64,000 nucleotides of DNA from the NCBI GenBank assembly GCA_017656385.1, contig JACDNX010000004.1, positions 1 to 64,000 on the forward strand, read 5' to 3'. How positions within the stretch are numbered: the first letter of the stretch is position 1; each line of letters begins with the position of its first letter. This DNA comes from Thermodesulfobacterium sp. Its GTDB lineage: Bacteria; Desulfobacterota; Thermodesulfobacteria; Thermodesulfobacteriales; Thermodesulfobacteriaceae. A model generated the notes under the pieces. It saw nothing but the letters and a program-made list of their open reading frames with translations, did not search any database and was not told the origin of the DNA. This document shows, one piece after another, positions 63,712-64,000 of the stretch. Made by a program: the position numbers and the translations under genes.

Positions 63712-64000
63712 TATTTTGGATTCTCTCCTTCATAAATTCTATCAATGAGTTTAGTTCCATAGGGGGACTAAAATAGTAACCTTGAGCTTCTCTACAACCA
63801 AGGTTTTTAAGCTTAATCAAGTGCTCCTGTGTTTCAACACCTTCTGCTACAGAAACAATATCCAAAGCCCTGCACAATCCTATTGTCATTTTTACTATGG
63901 TCATGGCCTTGCTGTTACTCAGCATAGGCAAAACAAACTTTTTGTCTATTTTAATCTTGTCAACTTCAAATTCTATTAAATATTCCAAAGAAGAATAGGC
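63704..64000 (-). CDS. EAL domain protein, C-terminal part (cut by window edge)
   Basis: The open frame enters from the window edge and covers the last about 98 residues of an EAL domain, the cyclic-di-GMP phosphodiesterase fold. Visible motifs are FEVDKIKIDKKFV, SVAEGVET (with the catalytic glutamate) and CREAQGYYFSPP. These motifs match active EAL enzymes, but the EAL signature itself and any sensor or GGDEF domains lie beyond the window, so activity cannot be judged. It is followed with an 8-bp overlap by the 98-residue protein gene. Confidence 0.88.
   Translation of the reverse strand, partial: AYSSLEYLIEFEVDKIKIDKKFVLPMLSNSKAMTIVKMTIGLCRALDIVSVAEGVETQEHLIKLKNLGCREAQGYYFSPPMELNSLIEFMKERIQNNG

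Overview
The window is AT-rich bacterial chromosome, densely packed with genes. It most resembles a thermophilic Thermodesulfobacteriota (Thermodesulfobacterium-like) bacterium; this is an inference from several features. A complete gene set for the thermophile solute di-myo-inositol phosphate is present (1.1-4.5 kb). SelB shows that selenocysteine is decoded. The acetyl-CoA carboxylase carboxyltransferase is an alpha/beta fusion of the kind seen in sulfate reducers. Glutamine synthetase is the short GSI-alpha type, and glutamate synthase is of the archaeal-like split type. No rRNA, tRNA, CRISPR array or prophage was seen.

Layout. 0-1.1 kb holds the tail of a membrane protein and a decayed IS256-family element. 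1.1-4.9 kb holds the DIP genes and queF. 4.9-13.7 kb is a minus-strand run (aldolase, purL, hisD, phosphofructokinase, lipoprotein). A two-sided promoter region at 13.65-13.79 kb also drives acyl-CoA dehydrogenase-etfB-etfA. 16.8-24.5 kb is a long, tightly overlapping minus-strand run: leuC, leuD, mazG, metal ABC transporter, tatD, aspS, a Mut7-C protein and uracil-DNA glycosylase. A LonB-like protease lies convergent to selB-glyS-glyQ-purM (24.6-32.9 kb). 33-41 kb carries a PUA-domain protein, ftsE-ftsX with an EnvC-like partner, a PpiD-like chaperone and carB. 40.9-50.5 kb is another minus-strand run: phoH, yggT, DUF167, HAD phosphatase, rsmB-like, purA, accC, accA/D fusion, a divergent biotin carrier and birA. 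50.6-54.1 kb is a redox/regulatory operon (Mrp ATPase, flavodoxin-like protein, ferredoxin, GAF-type sigma-54 activator). 54.2-58.3 kb is the nitrogen region: nadE, glnA and a glutamate synthase FMN domain, with a probable sigma-54 promoter and a palindromic upstream site.

The last 6 kb differ. Intact genes (ZIP transporter, DUF169, trmO) are separated by gene relics: an internally deleted trpB2, the tail of an M20 peptidase and three shorter coding remnants. The window ends in a tightly coupled signalling cassette of an EAL protein (cut by the window edge), a 98-residue unknown protein and a double-domain KaiC-like ATPase.

The points most worth following up are the EAL/unknown/KaiC cassette, the glnA control region next to a sigma-54 activator, the atypical biotin carrier in the acc operon, the DIP gene set with its own phosphatase and a perfect palindrome, and the IS element whose transposase ribosome-binding site is locked in a hairpin.
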